Shown here: in pieces, positions 6,955 through 15,292 of the stretch
Layout of the letters: every line of letters starts with the position of its first letter
Numbering within the stretch: position 1 is the first letter of the stretch
NCBI GenBank assembly: GCA_003605175.1
Contig: QWDA01000010.1
Location: 1 to 64,000 of the forward strand
Length of the DNA stretch: 64,000 bases
Reading direction: 5' to 3'
Source of the DNA: Paracoccaceae bacterium
GTDB taxonomy: Bacteria; Pseudomonadota; Alphaproteobacteria; Rhodobacterales; Rhodobacteraceae
The notes under the pieces: generated by a model
What the model saw: only the letters and a program-made list of their open reading frames with translations
What the model was told of the DNA's origin: nothing
Databases searched by the model: none
Program-made: the position numbers and the translations under genes

Positions 6955-7774
6955 CGCCTGCCTCCGCTTTCACGAATTCTTCAGGCACCATGATGCGGTA
7001 GCGCGGGTGGATTTTTCCGCCCTTGACCAAAGCGCGGTCGCCCGTGCCCAGATTGAATTCTTCGGGGTCGAGGCGCTTCCGCCAGGCATGATCATGACGG
7101 TCGGCAAAGACGAAGAACAAGCGTGTGACTTTGATCTTCTTGCAGGACTTCAAAAGCTCGGTGACGCGGCGCGGGCGCAGATTGGCAAGACTCTCGAACA
7201 CCATATCGAGATTATGAAAGCTCTCATGGTCAGGCAGTTCGTCGAGCGCTTCGAGGATAGCCCGCTCAGGCGTGGACATGGTCAGTGTCCAGTCCCATGG
7301 CAGCGATGCCGAAGCAGGGCTTCGCTGATCATCTTGGTCGTTGAGACCGAGGTCGAGCTCGCTGAATAGCGAGAGTGAGCGGGTTTCCAGCTTCGCGTTC
7401 AGAGGGAGCTTTGAAAGCCATTTTGGTACGTCATCGCCATAGACCCACACAGCATCTTCATTGCCGAGGCGCAGGTAGTGGCTATGACCCTGCAGCGCGA
7501 ACGCGCTCATGCCGCCAACATGGAGCTTGTAGTCCATGATGTGCTGCATGGAGAGCAGGCACGTCTTCCAGTCTAGAGTGTTTGATTTGGAAGAGTTTGG
7601 TGCCGGGCGGCGGAAGACTCCGCGATGAACCCGCTCTAGCCAGCCGCGCTTGACGTATTTTTGAGTGAGGAAGCGGCTCACGCCGTGGCGTTCGAGCCAT
7701 GCGCTATCGACCAGAAAGCCTTGTGGTAAGGCTTCCAGTGTGTTCTTTAGCTTATCCTCTGTTTGTGTACTCAT
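6944..7774 (-). CDS. abiEi: AbiEi antitoxin
   Basis: A 276-residue protein. The N-terminal winged-helix region (LPQGFLVDSAWLERHGVSRFLTQKYVKRGWLERVHRGVFRRP) is the AbiEi antitoxin domain, which in studied members binds promoter DNA, while the C-terminal domain (GGMSAFALQGHSHYLRLG onwards) neutralises the toxin. The gene lies directly upstream of abiEii. AbiEi proteins repress their own promoter by binding inverted repeats, and a symmetric element at 7815-7877 lies 41 bases upstream of this start. Confidence 0.88.
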   Translation of the reverse strand: MSTQTEDKLKNTLEALPQGFLVDSAWLERHGVSRFLTQKYVKRGWLERVHRGVFRRPAPNSSKSNTLDWKTCLLSMQHIMDYKLHVGGMSAFALQGHSHYLRLGNEDAVWVYGDDVPKWLSKLPLNAKLETRSLSLFSELDLGLNDQDDQRSPASASLPWDWTLTMSTPERAILEALDELPDHESFHNLDMVFESLANLRPRRVTELLKSCKKIKVTRLFFVFADRHDHAWRKRLDPEEFNLGTGDRALVKGGKIHPRYRIMVPEEFVKAEAGDGA

Positions 7775-7814
7775 AGGTCACAAAATAGCATATTCTTAAA
7801 GAGCATGCTAGCGA

Positions 7815-7877
7815 TCTCTTTGAAAATAGTGAAATATGTGTACCCAAGGGTATCAAGATAGGAGTCTTTCAAAGAGA
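7815..7877. promoter_or_regulatory. 63-base symmetric element upstream of abiEi, candidate operator
   Basis: TCTCTTTGAAA (7815-7825) and TTTCAAAGAGA (7867-7877) are a perfect 11-base inverted repeat. Their common centre falls on a second palindrome, TACCCAAGGGTA (7841-7852). A related half-site, TCTTAAAGAG, is at 7794-7803. Known AbiEi antitoxins bind paired inverted repeats in their promoter, so autoregulation is the likely role. A recombination site is an alternative. Confidence 0.5.
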
Positions 7878-7994
7878 GAGTGCCGGGTAAAGGGGCTGAA
7901 TCCCGCCGGCAAGGCAGGACGAAAATCCATTACCGATGTCGAAGAACGTAACAAGATACTCTTCGTAGTCGGGATCGGTAATAAACTCTGTCAT
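7869..7994 (-). pseudogene. Truncated second copy of the cyclase-like gene
   Basis: The first 20 codons encode MTEFITDPDYEEYLVTFFDI, identical at 16 of 20 positions to the start of the cyclase-like protein at 5183-6022. Immediately after the FFDI motif the similarity ends, and the frame runs into an unrelated 21-residue tail before a stop. It starts 19 bases after hipA on the same strand, just as the intact copy starts 14 bases after abiEii. It is a 5' remnant left by deletion or recombination, and its breakpoint adjoins the symmetric element in the abiE promoter region. Confidence 0.72.
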
Positions 7995-8013
7995 CGCTGC
8001 TTCACCATCTCTG

Positions 8014-9330
8014 TCAGCCGACGATGCGCCCTCGGGCGTCATCGAAGGTTTTGATCAATGCCTTGTGCTTCGGATCGAGCCCCTCAACACAAAACGGGTT
8101 GAGAAACTGCCGTCCGGCGAAGAGCTTCTTGTCGACGTCGGTCAGAGCGGCCTCACCACATATGGCGGCCCAGTTGTCCGCGATCGTGGTGATCTGCGCT
8201 TCCATGATGGCGAGCGCTTCGGCCTCATTCAGATGGAAGTCAGGGGCAGCCGTCAGGCAGGTTGCCAGAGTGCTCATGCGGTTCTCGCCCTTGATCAGCA
8301 TGGCCTGCGTGGCTTCGTTGCCAGATCGTCCCTGCGGACAAATATCGTAAGCAGGGGTCAGCGTGAGCATCTTGCCGTGCCAGAACGCGGCGTGGTTGCG
8401 CGCGTGATCGTCGGTATTCCCGCAGAGCACGTTAAAGCAAATCCGCCCGTAGAGTTCCTTGAGCGTATCCTTGGGGTCGGTGAAGCGATGGCGGATGAGT
8501 TCTGCCAGTTCTTCGTAAGATGCGTAGCGCGCTTCCAATTCATCTAGTTCAAGCATGGTTAGTGCCGAGACCAACGCGCGGCGTTGCCAGCCCGTCTTTC
8601 CCTTGGTGCGGTCAAAGCGCTCGATCAGCAGAACTTCTTTTCCGGCGGTCTCGAAAACATCGACCGGAGCAACATTCAGGCCGGCCATGGCAGCGAGCCG
8701 CATGGCAATGAACTCTGCCTTCACGACGCTGTAGAGGTCTTTGCTCGAAGAAAACTTTGCGATCAGCTTGCGATCATCATCATCGATCAGCGCCTTGGGG
8801 CGCGCGCCGCCAATCGACGTGCCGTGATTGATCGCCTGATCGAGAACAGGTGTCAGCGGCAGACCCTTTTCGACGCGGTCAGCTGCTTCAAGCAGTTCTT
8901 GATAGCTTGCCTGGGACTTCTCGCGCGGGACGTAGTCCGTGGCTGATAGCTGAAAGTCGAGTGCTCCAATCCTGTCCGAGCCAGACTCAAGCAAGTAGGT
9001 CAGTTCGTTCAAGTTATCAGCGCCTGTGTCGGCCGCTTTGGGGCCGACGAGGCGATTGATGATGACGCGGCGTCCCCACGCATCAGGCGAGCCGTCCCGT
9101 ATGCAGCTTGCCATCTCCATGTTCGTTGGTGGCTCGATGCGTCCGCGGCGCAGCGGCAGTTCCGGCTCGTAGAGCGGGATGGCGTCCTTGCGCGCGAGAT
9201 AGCTGGCGCCGTAGTTGAATATGTAGCGCTCGCCTTCGGCCGTGATGCGGCCAGCGACGACAGGCTCGGTCTCGTTTGGCAGCCACGTCCAGACAAAGGC
9301 GCCATCGGGCGTCTTCACATCAGAAGTCAT
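8014..9330 (-). CDS. hipA: HipA-family serine/threonine kinase toxin
   Basis: A 438-residue HipA-like kinase. Seen in order: an N-terminal HipA_N-like region; the glycine-rich SIGGARPK near residue 173 (ATP site); LLIERFDR; the catalytic NTDDHARN near residue 307; and TPAYDIC, which supplies the metal-binding Asp. HipA kinases phosphorylate translation factors such as glutamyl-tRNA synthetase and cause dormancy unless bound by HipB. GGAGG lies 6 bases before the ATG at 9330; another ATG three bases upstream is too close to it. The start overlaps hipB by 11 bases. Confidence 0.9.
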   Translation of the reverse strand: MTSDVKTPDGAFVWTWLPNETEPVVAGRITAEGERYIFNYGASYLARKDAIPLYEPELPLRRGRIEPPTNMEMASCIRDGSPDAWGRRVIINRLVGPKAADTGADNLNELTYLLESGSDRIGALDFQLSATDYVPREKSQASYQELLEAADRVEKGLPLTPVLDQAINHGTSIGGARPKALIDDDDRKLIAKFSSSKDLYSVVKAEFIAMRLAAMAGLNVAPVDVFETAGKEVLLIERFDRTKGKTGWQRRALVSALTMLELDELEARYASYEELAELIRHRFTDPKDTLKELYGRICFNVLCGNTDDHARNHAAFWHGKMLTLTPAYDICPQGRSGNEATQAMLIKGENRMSTLATCLTAAPDFHLNEAEALAIMEAQITTIADNWAAICGEAALTDVDKKLFAGRQFLNPFCVEGLDPKHKALIKTFDDARGRIVG

Positions 9331-9652
9331 CATCGACCTCCGTGCCGGAAGGGCGGACGCTCTTCGGTAGCAGCGTCAGTTTTTCATCGAGGCGGGCGTT
9401 ATGCATCTGCAAGGTGCGCTCGTCATATTGGAACAGGCGCACGCCCACGAGTGAGGCGACCTCGAATACTGTGCCGATCTCGGGGCCAGGTTCGCCGTAC
9501 TCGATCCTGCGTAGTGTCTTGCGCGTGATGCCGGCACGTTCGGCCAGTTCTGCAGCCGTCAGGCCACGCTCCAAGCGGCCAACCTTGATCAGTTTGCCGA
9601 GGATCGAGAGCGCCTGCTTTGTGACGCGGGAGTAGCTGCGTGTCCGTCTCAT
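9320..9652 (-). CDS. hipB: HipB-like XRE antitoxin
   Basis: A 110-residue protein with a Cro/CI helix-turn-helix: LERGLTAAELAERAGITRKTLRRIE about residues 27-50. The C-terminus is acidic (SGTEVDDDF). I chose the ATG at 9652 (MRRTRSYS) because longer in-frame starts would run through the repeated operator at 9677-9702. HipB represses the hipBA promoter and holds HipA inactive. Confidence 0.85.
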   Translation of the reverse strand: MRRTRSYSRVTKQALSILGKLIKVGRLERGLTAAELAERAGITRKTLRRIEYGEPGPEIGTVFEVASLVGVRLFQYDERTLQMHNARLDEKLTLLPKSVRPSGTEVDDDF

Positions 9653-9676
9653 ACTAGTGCCAATTGAGTAAGTTAA

Positions 9677-9785
9677 GACCCGTGAGGCCATCTCGTGGGT
9701 CATTTAATGCCCATTATAGGCATAGAATGAGATCGAAGTCAAATCGCTGGGTAAAATATGACCCATAAGGCCATCTCGTGGGTTA
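9677..9785. promoter_or_regulatory. Two 26-base repeats upstream of hipB, candidate operators
   Basis: The blocks at 9677-9702 and 9760-9785 differ at only four positions. Each holds GACCC and GGGTY as inverted ends around GGCCATCTCGT, and they are spaced 83 bases apart, about eight helical turns. Placement directly before hipB fits the known pattern of HipB dimers binding several operators and looping or bending the promoter. Confidence 0.6.
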
Positions 9786-10103
9786 TAGAATGCTCAAAGA
9801 GCAGCTAGAAGTAAGTTCAGGGTCTAGGAAAGGGCTCTGAAGCTCACCAGCAAAGCAGGGTAGGGATGGCCTGCATCTTGTCGCCGCCGCACCCCCTTCA
9901 GCATGTGAGGGGTGACGGACGGCGCCGGCGAAGCAGGCCAGAAGATATTTGTCGTTTCTACAGCAACTTACTGTATTCATGAGAAAAATCTTTCATTCAA
10001 TCCAAGGATGTGGCACTACTTGAGGCATTCGAAAAACAAGTGCCGGGACGCAGACGCCACTATTTTGTGCAAAAGCGCGAAACCCGGAGGGAGCAGTGAA
10101 AAA
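9786..10103. other. Intergenic region between hipBA and the Druantia-like operon
   Basis: This is the divergent upstream region of hipB (minus) and druA (plus). The druA reading frame is open back to a GTG at 9912, so the druA N-terminus could begin here. Otherwise I see no gene; both promoters should lie here, but no clear -35/-10 pair stands out. Confidence 0.4.
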
Positions 10104-11336
10104 GTGGGAAAGAATGAGATTTCAGTAATCAGTATTTCATCACGCGAAGCAGTAATCAAACGTAAATTGCGTCGACACTTGCGCAGCATTGGCTTTTCCA
10201 AATCGAGGAACGGCGAACTCAAGATAGAGGGTGAGGGAAAAGAGATAGTGCGTGCGCTTCATCGCGTTCAGCGCGAAGACCGCATCAAGGATAACAAGGA
10301 TTTCTTAGCAACAAGAGCGCCCAAACTCCTTCACCACTTCGCAAATGGCGACGATATTAACCCTTCGAAAATTTCTCCAGTTCTCGAACGTATCTCTTCA
10401 GGTACACAGCATGGCGACCTTTTCCGGCTTGCCTCCCTTACTTGGTCTGTGCCGGTGTCGAACGGCTTTGGTAGGCGGCTGCGCTACCTTGTGTGGGACG
10501 AGAACAACGGGAAACTGATGGGTTTGATCGCTATCGGCGATCCTGTTTTTAATCTCGCCGTGCGCGATCGTTTGATCGGCTGGACATCCAAGGACCGCAG
10601 CGCGCGTCTGGTCAACATCATGGACGCCTATGTGCTTGGTGCGATACCGCCTTACAACCAGTTGCTAGGCGGTAAGCTAGTCGCGTGTCTTCTACGTAGC
10701 CGCGAACTGTATGACGATTTCGCGTCTGCCTACGGCGATACGACTGGCATCATATCTGGGGAGGGAAAGAAGGCCCGGCTACTGGCCGTCACGACATCAT
10801 CCTCAATGGGGCGTTCATCAGTTTACAACCGCCTGAAACTGGACGGTGTCCAATATATGGAACCGATTGGCTTCACTGGAGGGTGGGGGCATTTCCACAT
10901 CCCGGACCGCCTCTTTGTTGAATTGAGAGATTATCTTAGAGACATAGATCACAGCTATGCTGACCAGCACCGGTTTGGCCAAGGCCCGAATTGGCGTCTG
11001 CGGACAACTAGGGCAGCGCTTGCCGCATTGGGATTCAAAGAAGATATGCTTCGGCACGGAATTAAGCGCGAAGTTTTCATCAGTCGACTTGCGGCAAATG
11101 CAGACTCGATCCTGAAGTCCGGAAAAGGAAAACCTCAAATAGAATCCCTTTTGTCGACCAAAGAGATCGCAGGTCTTGCGACCGAACGATGGATGCAGCC
11201 GCGTGCAGAAAGGCGACCTGAGTATCGCGACTGGACCGTTGAAGACTTGATGGGGCTTTTCGGAAGCCAAAGCCGCCAGATGCAATCCCGCCTTGCGCAG
11301 CAAGGTTCGCACGAGAATTCCTCCGCGGCGGTGTGA
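10104..11336 (+). CDS. druA: DUF4338 protein, Druantia DruA
   Basis: About 410 residues from the GTG at 10104, which is preceded by GGAGGGAG with 10-base spacing; the frame continues upstream to a GTG at 9912 (474 residues), so the start is uncertain. The core LRYLVWDENNGKLMGLIAIGDPV, then DRLIGW and VNIMDAYVLGAIPPYNQLLGGKLVA are diagnostic of DUF4338, the DruA subunit of Druantia phage defence. TTSSSMGRSSVYNRL and GFTGGWGHFH follow. DruA is required in characterised type I Druantia systems, though its activity is not established. It is the first gene of a tight five-gene operon. Confidence 0.82.
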   Translation: MGKNEISVISISSREAVIKRKLRRHLRSIGFSKSRNGELKIEGEGKEIVRALHRVQREDRIKDNKDFLATRAPKLLHHFANGDDINPSKISPVLERISSGTQHGDLFRLASLTWSVPVSNGFGRRLRYLVWDENNGKLMGLIAIGDPVFNLAVRDRLIGWTSKDRSARLVNIMDAYVLGAIPPYNQLLGGKLVACLLRSRELYDDFASAYGDTTGIISGEGKKARLLAVTTSSSMGRSSVYNRLKLDGVQYMEPIGFTGGWGHFHIPDRLFVELRDYLRDIDHSYADQHRFGQGPNWRLRTTRAALAALGFKEDMLRHGIKREVFISRLAANADSILKSGKGKPQIESLLSTKEIAGLATERWMQPRAERRPEYRDWTVEDLMGLFGSQSRQMQSRLAQQGSHENSSAAV

Positions 11337-11342
11337 TCTGAT

Positions 11343-14198
11343 ATGAGCGTTCCTCTTGATACATGGCAGGAACGAATGGAGGTCCATTTTGCGGACCTCA
11401 AGGCGCGACGTGATCGGTCCGGACTTCCGATCTTCGCAATGGAACATGGCCTCGCGGAAGAGAGCATCGAGGAGATCGCAGCCCAGTTGCGTCAGCGTCT
11501 AATCCGCGGAGAAAGGCTCGCGCCCCATTGGCTACTTTGGACAATCTACGCCGCAGAGCGGGGCTATACATATGAAGGCGGAGAATACTGGCAATCTTTT
11601 GAGGAATCGACGCCGGGTTGGGATTCCCGTGATCGCTACAGAGTCTCCAACTGGTTTCGCAAATTCCAAGAGTCATACAATGGTGTCGTACCGTCCGGAC
11701 CTTGGGCGGGGCACTTCAGTATCATTGCTTGGCCAATAACACATGCCGTTCTGCCGCGCTTTCTCCAATGGCAGTTTGCTCGCACACTCTATGATTTGCG
11801 CTACCGGCTGGCACGACTGAACGACGTAGACCCCGCCACAATCGGCCGCCTTATCGCGTCCAATGTCTATGCCTCAACACGGTTGGAGCAATTCCTCCAG
11901 CAGGAAGAACTGGTCGGTCGCCTCGTCCTTGCGCTTCTGCATCAAGATCAGGTTGAAGGCAAAGAACCGCTTCTCCCTGCAACGCTAAACCGCATCGTCA
12001 GCGACCTAGAACAGGTTCGTGACGCAAGAGCTTGGATCAAAGAGGCCAGCCGTGTCGTCTCGGACCGCTTTAAAGGCCTCGGCCGCGATACAGGCTCTGG
12101 GCAGCCCACTGCGGCACGCGGAACTAAGGGTCTTCCCTCATTTGAAGGGCGTCCCGATATTCGCCCCGATCTGCGGCTACATTATAAGGGCGAAGGAAAC
12201 TGGGATATTCAGGTCGATATTCCAAGTTTCAAGGATGTAGGGGCGCTCAACCCGGAGGTCCGCCAGTTTCTCATACAGACGCGTTGCACCGTTAACGGGA
12301 GCACAGGGAAGAAGCCGCCTGGATGGCTTCTTTCCGGTCGTCGCCAGGCCGTTCTTCGCAACTGGCCTGACCCGGATCAGCCGATGGTCGCCTTCGAGGC
12401 GAAGAACGGCACTGTCGATCATCTTCTAAGCAGCGAATGCCGTATGAGCCCGGGACCGGTCTGGCTCTTTCGGATTGGCAAAGATGGCCTAGCCCGAGAG
12501 ATCGCCGGTCGCACCGTGCGGCCCGGCCAGACTTACGTTATCGTTTCCAAAGAGCCACTCAACGATCCGCTCAATCTTCATCAGCCTTGCACAGTCAACT
12601 GCGCCGACATCCATGCCATTCACTTAAGCATTCCGGAGGCGATTCCGGAGTTGCTGGCTCAGCAACTCAAGGCATGGAAACTTGAGATTGCGCGAACCAT
12701 ACGCGTTTGGCCTGCCGGCCTTCCCGGTCGAAGCTGGGATGGAGAAGGTCGTGGTGAGTGGCTAACGACGGAGAGGCCGTGTCTCGGTATCTCTCCTGAT
12801 CATAAAGTTGAAGCGTTCCAGGTCAGCATCGATGGCGGTGAGGCGCAAGCAGTCCCTGCCGGAGAGCCAGGTGAGCCGACATTCATCCAGCTTCCGGAAC
12901 TAGCGGCTGGCAGACACCTGCTACGGGTCAGCGCCAAGACTCAGAACAAGGAGGGAGCAGGTCTCGCTTCACACGAGGGGTATCTCGAACTCCGTGTCCG
13001 TGAACCTGAGCCCTGGATTTCCGGCACCTCTCTTCACGCTGGCCTGATCGTTACGCGCAACCCTCACGATGCAACGCTGGATACGTTTTGGCAGAACGAA
13101 TTTGATCTCTCGGTTGCTGGTCCGGACGGCCGTCAAGTGACGCCTTCTGTAGCACTCCACAACGCTGCTGAAGACGAGATATTCACGCGACAGGTGTGCA
13201 GCTCTCTCAATCTGCCCGTTTCGCCGGAAGTCTGGAAGAAGCGCTTCAATGACTTCCTCCAGCGCGAAGAATGTGAATGGCGCTATCTGGAGGCGGCATC
13301 AGGACTTCTCACGCTCGATGGCGGTGAGCTTGGCCGCTACGAGGTACGTTTTGAACATGAGGTAAAGCCCGTTCGCTGGGTTCTACGTCATCAGAGCGAC
13401 GGGATCTACATCCGGCTCGTTGACGAAACGAGTCAGGAAGGGACAGGGCCTGTTTGCCGGTTCTATGGCATGGAGCGTCCGCGGGATATGCAGTCAATTG
13501 ATCCCGAAAAAGCACTACGAGGTTATAGAATAGAGCCCCCTGGCGGGTTGTTCACAGCGAAGATCGGAAGATCACGCGATTACATTGCTGTCAGTACCGG
13601 GTTATCAGCTTCGCACCTGGCCGGCCTCGGCGTCCGCCCCAATCATGGGCATATCTCAGGCGACCCGAAGGCCATCATCAACTTGCTACTTATTCTAAGA
13701 TACTGGAACAGCGCCCGTGTTGCAGGCGATCTCGGGAGCATTCACCGGTGGCAAGTGATCAATACATTGATGCACGGGATAGTCGGAATAATGGCTGGTT
13801 GGGATTGGGCGCGCGCCGAGTCCCAGTTCATCGGGGCCAGCGATCCTGGCAATGCCCTTTCGCGACTTCAATCTCTGGTCAATCACAAGAGCGGTTTTGC
13901 TAGCGTCATCGTCCGCGACGCCGGCACCATTGCGGGCGGGCGGAAACAACTGATCGCTTGGTTTAGCGATCTTGCAAAGCGCTATCGCATCGCGTCCGAT
14001 GATGACCTCTGTCAGTTCGCGCTGGAGTTAGCCAGTCGGCCTTACGCACTGCCAACACTTTATTTGGAGGGGCTTGAAAACCATATCCGCCGTGCCAAGG
14101 CGAGCCAGACCCTCATTCGGGCTGCTAGGCTCGCGATCCTCTGCACGGTTGGTTCGAATGGAAAAGCAGCGAGACTTCTTCCGGAGGCGGATTCATGA
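11343..14198 (+). CDS. Large Druantia operon protein (DruB/DruC position)
   Basis: A 951-residue protein starting 6 bases after druA. I recognise no enzymatic domain. The N-terminus has the distinctive block YAAERGYTYEGGEYWQSF, then SGPWAGHFSIIAWPITHAVLPRFLQWQFAR near residue 125, rich in aromatic residues and probably helical. Residues 280-660 look beta-rich, with possible Ig-like segments around 480-570. There is no membrane segment. By position it corresponds to druB/druC of type I Druantia; since only two genes separate druA and druE here instead of three, it may be a fused or rearranged version. It overlaps the next gene by four bases. Confidence 0.6.
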   Translation: MSVPLDTWQERMEVHFADLKARRDRSGLPIFAMEHGLAEESIEEIAAQLRQRLIRGERLAPHWLLWTIYAAERGYTYEGGEYWQSFEESTPGWDSRDRYRVSNWFRKFQESYNGVVPSGPWAGHFSIIAWPITHAVLPRFLQWQFARTLYDLRYRLARLNDVDPATIGRLIASNVYASTRLEQFLQQEELVGRLVLALLHQDQVEGKEPLLPATLNRIVSDLEQVRDARAWIKEASRVVSDRFKGLGRDTGSGQPTAARGTKGLPSFEGRPDIRPDLRLHYKGEGNWDIQVDIPSFKDVGALNPEVRQFLIQTRCTVNGSTGKKPPGWLLSGRRQAVLRNWPDPDQPMVAFEAKNGTVDHLLSSECRMSPGPVWLFRIGKDGLAREIAGRTVRPGQTYVIVSKEPLNDPLNLHQPCTVNCADIHAIHLSIPEAIPELLAQQLKAWKLEIARTIRVWPAGLPGRSWDGEGRGEWLTTERPCLGISPDHKVEAFQVSIDGGEAQAVPAGEPGEPTFIQLPELAAGRHLLRVSAKTQNKEGAGLASHEGYLELRVREPEPWISGTSLHAGLIVTRNPHDATLDTFWQNEFDLSVAGPDGRQVTPSVALHNAAEDEIFTRQVCSSLNLPVSPEVWKKRFNDFLQREECEWRYLEAASGLLTLDGGELGRYEVRFEHEVKPVRWVLRHQSDGIYIRLVDETSQEGTGPVCRFYGMERPRDMQSIDPEKALRGYRIEPPGGLFTAKIGRSRDYIAVSTGLSASHLAGLGVRPNHGHISGDPKAIINLLLILRYWNSARVAGDLGSIHRWQVINTLMHGIVGIMAGWDWARAESQFIGASDPGNALSRLQSLVNHKSGFASVIVRDAGTIAGGRKQLIAWFSDLAKRYRIASDDDLCQFALELASRPYALPTLYLEGLENHIRRAKASQTLIRAARLAILCTVGSNGKAARLLPEADS

Positions 14199-15292
14199 TC
14201 TCAGTCGTCGCCCCCGAAGATATCGTGCGGTACTGCCGATCGATCCTGAACTTGCAGGGAGAGGGTCATGGTATCGATGATACGTTCCTGTCTGCCATGC
14301 TCAGGCGAACTGCCGGTGCGCTTTGCCCGTGTTCGCGCGCCGTTCTACGCGCAGCACTTGTTGAGAGCTTGAGCCATTTGGATCAAGAGCCAGCCTCCTT
14401 GCCTGCACGCCTTGAAAACCTGATCGATGATCTGCTCGTCGTGGGAGACCTGCTGGAACTGTCCGACGTGACGACCGGAGATGCGGAAGCGAAGGGAACG
14501 TGGGTCTTTGCGGCGCCACCTTCGTTTGTGGTGCGCAAAAGCGGCAGCATTTTCTTGACCGGGATCGTTCCCGACCAAGATGATTGGCTGCCTGAAAACA
14601 TACGCAGCCGTATCGTCCTCTCGAATAGCACGCGATCCATCAAACCGCATGACGGAGAAGACCTAGCTGGACAGCTTATCGGCGAAGGTCTCAGCAAATT
14701 ACCTGAAACGACGTGGCTCAAGGCGCCCAAGACTGTCGCACCAAGTGAAGCCCTTTCCAGAGCGGCTCAGTTTCTTGCCGGTGAACAGCCATGCGCACCA
14801 GTGCAAGGACTTGAGATCATCGATCCTGAAACCAAGCCGACCTACTACAAAGGGCGCTGGACTTCTCCGAAGGATCACTCTGGACTTTTCATCGCACGGC
14901 GTCCTCAGGAATTTGGCGCAGCTTTGTGGTGTTTGGCAGAAATTCATTCTGGATCGATCCAGCGTATTATTGACCTGCCATTCCGGGGTTATCGCTGGCG
15001 AGGGTGCGATGCGGCATGGCACCTGCAAATGGCAATGGACCATGAGCGCAAAGCACCGCAACGATACAGCCTTGATACCGCCGAAGATGGCATGTGCCGA
15101 TTAAGTTTCTATTCTCCGATTCCGTTGTGGGCGGAGCGCCGGCTCATGATTCTTGGCAGAAAACGTCAAGGAGTGAAGAGTCTTTTTACTTATGAAATTC
15201 CTAGCGATGAGGCCGCACAAGAAGAGGACTTCTTGCAGGAGAACCTCTGGCTTTCGCCTATTGAAACCAAATCTGAGACGAGGAGTGCGTAA
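14195..15292 (+). CDS. Druantia operon protein (DruD position)
   Basis: A 365-residue protein in an ATGA overlap with the upstream gene and sharing one base with the druE start (TAATG). No family is recognised. Residues 1-90 are helical; residues 95-130 (WVFAAPPSFVVRKSGSIFLTGIVPDQ) look like beta strands; the C-terminal half has GLFIARRPQEFGAALWCLAEI and WLSPIE near the end. Its place directly before druE matches DruD of type I Druantia. The absence of recognisable catalytic motifs suggests a structural or recognition subunit. Confidence 0.6.
   Translation: MISVVAPEDIVRYCRSILNLQGEGHGIDDTFLSAMLRRTAGALCPCSRAVLRAALVESLSHLDQEPASLPARLENLIDDLLVVGDLLELSDVTTGDAEAKGTWVFAAPPSFVVRKSGSIFLTGIVPDQDDWLPENIRSRIVLSNSTRSIKPHDGEDLAGQLIGEGLSKLPETTWLKAPKTVAPSEALSRAAQFLAGEQPCAPVQGLEIIDPETKPTYYKGRWTSPKDHSGLFIARRPQEFGAALWCLAEIHSGSIQRIIDLPFRGYRWRGCDAAWHLQMAMDHERKAPQRYSLDTAEDGMCRLSFYSPIPLWAERRLMILGRKRQGVKSLFTYEIPSDEAAQEEDFLQENLWLSPIETKSETRSA

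Noticed and set aside
9783-9980. 65-codon minus-strand frame upstream of hipB
   Set aside because: It has no ribosome-binding site or domain, and overlaps the druA upstream region and the hipB operator.
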